Part shown: positions 62,301 through 64,000 of the stretch, one piece after another
Layout: every line of letters begins with the position of its first letter
Position numbering within the stretch: position 1 is the stretch's first letter
Assembly (NCBI RefSeq): GCF_052857255.1
Contig: NW_027526504.1
Span: 310,001-374,000, forward strand
DNA length: 64,000 nt
Direction: 5' to 3'
From: Amblyomma americanum
Taxonomy: Eukaryota; Arthropoda; Arachnida; Ixodida; Ixodidae
Notes under the pieces: generated by a model
Database searches by the model: none
What the model was told of the DNA's origin: nothing
The model's input: the letters and a program-made list of their open reading frames with translations, nothing else
Program-made: the position numbers and the translations under genes

Positions 62301-64000
62301 TACGCCAGGTGTACCCGCCTTCTCGAGACATCACTTTAACGTGTTTATTTCAAGAATAGCACGCGATTAACACGCTCGCTAGGGCCACGCCCCGGTAGAT
62401 TACTCCAGGTGTACCCGCCTGGTCGAGACATCACTTTAAAGTGTTTATTTCAAGTATAGCACGCGATTAACACGCTCGCTAGGGCCACGCACCAGCAGAT
62501 TACGCCAGGTGTACCCGCCTTCTCGAGACATCACTTTAACGTGTTTATTTCAAGAATAGCACGCGATTAACACGCTCGCTAGGGCCACGCCCCGGCAGAT
62601 TACTGCAGGTGTACCCGCCTGGTCGAGACATCACTTTAAAGTGTTTATTTCAAGTATAGCACGCGATTAACACGCTCACTAGGGCCACGCCCCGGCAGAT
62701 TACGCCAGGTGTACCCGCCTGCTCGAGACATCACTTTAAAGTGTTTATTTCAAGTATAGCACGCGATTAACACGCTCGCTAGGGCCACGCACCGGCAGAT
62801 TACGTCAGGTGTACCCGCCTGCTCGAGACATCACTTTAAAGTGTTTATTTCAAGTATAGCACGCGATTAACACGCTCGCTAGGGCCACGCACCGGCAGAT
62901 TACGCCAGGTGTACCCGCCTGCGCGAGACATGACTTTAACGTGTTTATTTCAAGTACTGCACGCGATTAACCCACTCGCTAGGGCCACGCCCCGGGAGAT
63001 TACTCCAGGTGTACCCGCCTGCTCAAAACATCACTTTAACGTGTTTATTTCAAGTATAGCACGCGATTAACACGATCGCTAGGGCCACGCCCCGGCAGAT
63101 TACTCCAGGTGTACCCGCCTGGTCGAGACATCACTTTAAAGTGTTTATTTCAAGTATAGCACGCGATTAACACGCTCGCTAGTGCCACGCCCCGGCAGAT
63201 TACGCCAGGTGTACCCGCCTGCTCGAGACATCACTTTAAAGTGTTGATTTCAAGTATAGCACGCGATTAACACGCTCGCTAGGGCCACGCACCGGCAGAT
63301 TACGCCAGGTGTACCCGCCTGCTGGAGACATCACTTTAAAGTGTTTATTTCAATTATAGCACGCGATTAACGCGCTCGCTAGGGCCACGCACCGGCAGAT
63401 TACGCCAGGTGTACCCGCCTGCTCGAGACATCAGTTTAACGTGTTTATTTCAAGTATAGCACGCGATTACACGCTCGCTAGGGCCACGCACCAGCAGATT
63501 ACGCCAGGTGTACCCGCCTGCTCGAGACATCACTTTAACGTGTTTATTTCAAGTATAGCACGCGATTAACACGCTCGCTAGGGCCACGCCCTGGCAGATT
63601 ACTCCAGGTGTACCCGCCTGCGCGAGACATCACTTTAACGTGTTTATTTCAAGTATAGCACGCGATTAACACGCTCGCTTGGGCCATGCACCGGCAGATT
63701 ACGCCAGGTGTACCCGCCTGCTCGAGACATCACTTTAAAGTGTTTATTTCAAGTATAGCACGCGATTAACACGCTCGCTAGGGCCACGCACCGGCAGATT
63801 ACGCCAGGTGTACCCGCCTGCGCGAGACATCACTTTAACGTGTTTATTTCAAGTACAGCACGCGATTAACACACTCGCTAGGGCCACGCACCGGCAGATT
63901 ACGACAGCTGTACCCGCTTGCTCGAGACATCACTTTAAAGTGTTTATTTCAAGTATAGCACGCGATTAACACGCTCGCTAGGGCCACGCACCGGCAGATT
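59398..64000 (+). repeat. 100-bp satellite array, right part (about 46 monomers)
   Basis: The same monomer family in the same orientation resumes mid-monomer at GATTACGCC and runs to the window end. The first monomer carries CAGTTTAACG and AAATATAGCTCGCG, a type seen near 1052-1092, 3960 and 7758. Variants common here but scarce on the left include GATTATTCCAGG, AGATAACGCC, GCGAATAACACGC, CGTATTTATTT and GCAGCTTAAGCC. Near 62300-62640 a 200-bp dimer occurs twice, with CAAGAATAGC at 62350 and 62550. The last 130 bp hold GACAGCTGTACCCGCTTG at 63902, linking this end to the 32330, 35929 and 41737 landmarks. Confidence 0.97.
59641..62137 (+). repeat. HOR right of the LINE: 1700-bp offset copies with an inner 700-bp shift
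   Basis: Bases about 59641-60437 match 61341-62137 at an exact 1700-bp offset, with CCAGATATACCCG at 59806 and 61506. A middle, shorter copy at about 60581 and on matches the first at a 700-bp offset. All three share GCGAATAACACGCTCCCTAGGG-type monomers followed by CGTATTTATTT (60041, 60741, 61741). Differences include CATCACTTTAAAG against CATCCCTTTAAAG near 61930 and GGCCACGC against GGCCAGGC near 61985. Confidence 0.86.

Noticed and set aside
1..64000. Telomeric repeats or a CENP-B-box-like motif
   Set aside because: I saw no TTAGG/TTAGGG tract and no match to the CENP-B box core in the monomer.

Overview
The window is almost entirely one eukaryotic satellite DNA. A head-to-tail array of about 100-bp monomers, all in the same orientation, fills 1-55423 and 59398-64000, roughly 600 copies by length. 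A single other element interrupts it: a non-LTR retrotransposon (LINE) at about 55424-59397. I see no bacterial operons, tRNA or rRNA genes, CRISPR array, intron-bearing host gene or telomeric repeat. The organism is a eukaryote, most likely an arthropod. My inference, unchecked, is a tick (Ixodida), because the LINE's FP-type ORF1 protein, its L2/CR1-like ORF2 and its TGAT-repeat 3' tail resemble tick LINEs as I remember them.

Satellite. Using the first monomer (1-100) as ruler, bases 1-60 are GC-rich (40 of 60) and bases 61-90 are AT-rich (8 of 30 G or C). There are 10 CpGs per monomer. Recurrent variable sites are 9 (G/C), 22 (A/C), 26 (G/A), 35 (G/T), 54 (T/G), 71 (A/C) and 77 (T/G). Two of them toggle palindromes: T54 makes CTCGAG, and A71 makes the perfect 12-bp palindrome CACTTTAAAGTG. 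Monomers are organised into nested higher-order repeats (HORs). The clearest offsets between near-identical blocks are 2898 bp (126-5969), 3798 bp (3796-11414), 2998 bp (8973-14451), 3299 bp (16257-22854), 1000 bp (24843-26609), 700 bp (28123-29522), 5808 bp (35763-47388), 2099 bp (46559-50508) and 1700 bp (59641-62137). More diverged, mosaic stretches lie at 14452-16256 and 29523-35762.

LINE. The copy is 5'-truncated inside ORF1, which keeps its coiled coil and its baculovirus-FP-like RNA-binding and C-terminal parts. ORF2 is uninterrupted (957 codons from the ATG at 56120), with a complete set of endonuclease and reverse transcriptase motifs. It overlaps ORF1 by 14 nt. The 3' UTR ends in two consecutive predicted RNA hairpins, an AATAAA signal and a short TGAT microsatellite that joins the satellite directly. 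The two proteins would act together in target-primed reverse transcription: ORF1p as nucleic-acid chaperone, ORF2p as nickase and polymerase. This copy lacks its 5' end and so probably cannot move by itself.

All other open frames in the array (62-97 codons) are by-products of tandem repetition and are not annotated as genes. I found no clear new gene system. The points most worth checking are the HOR architecture, the palindrome-toggling linked variants, and the LINE's 3' end and insertion junctions.
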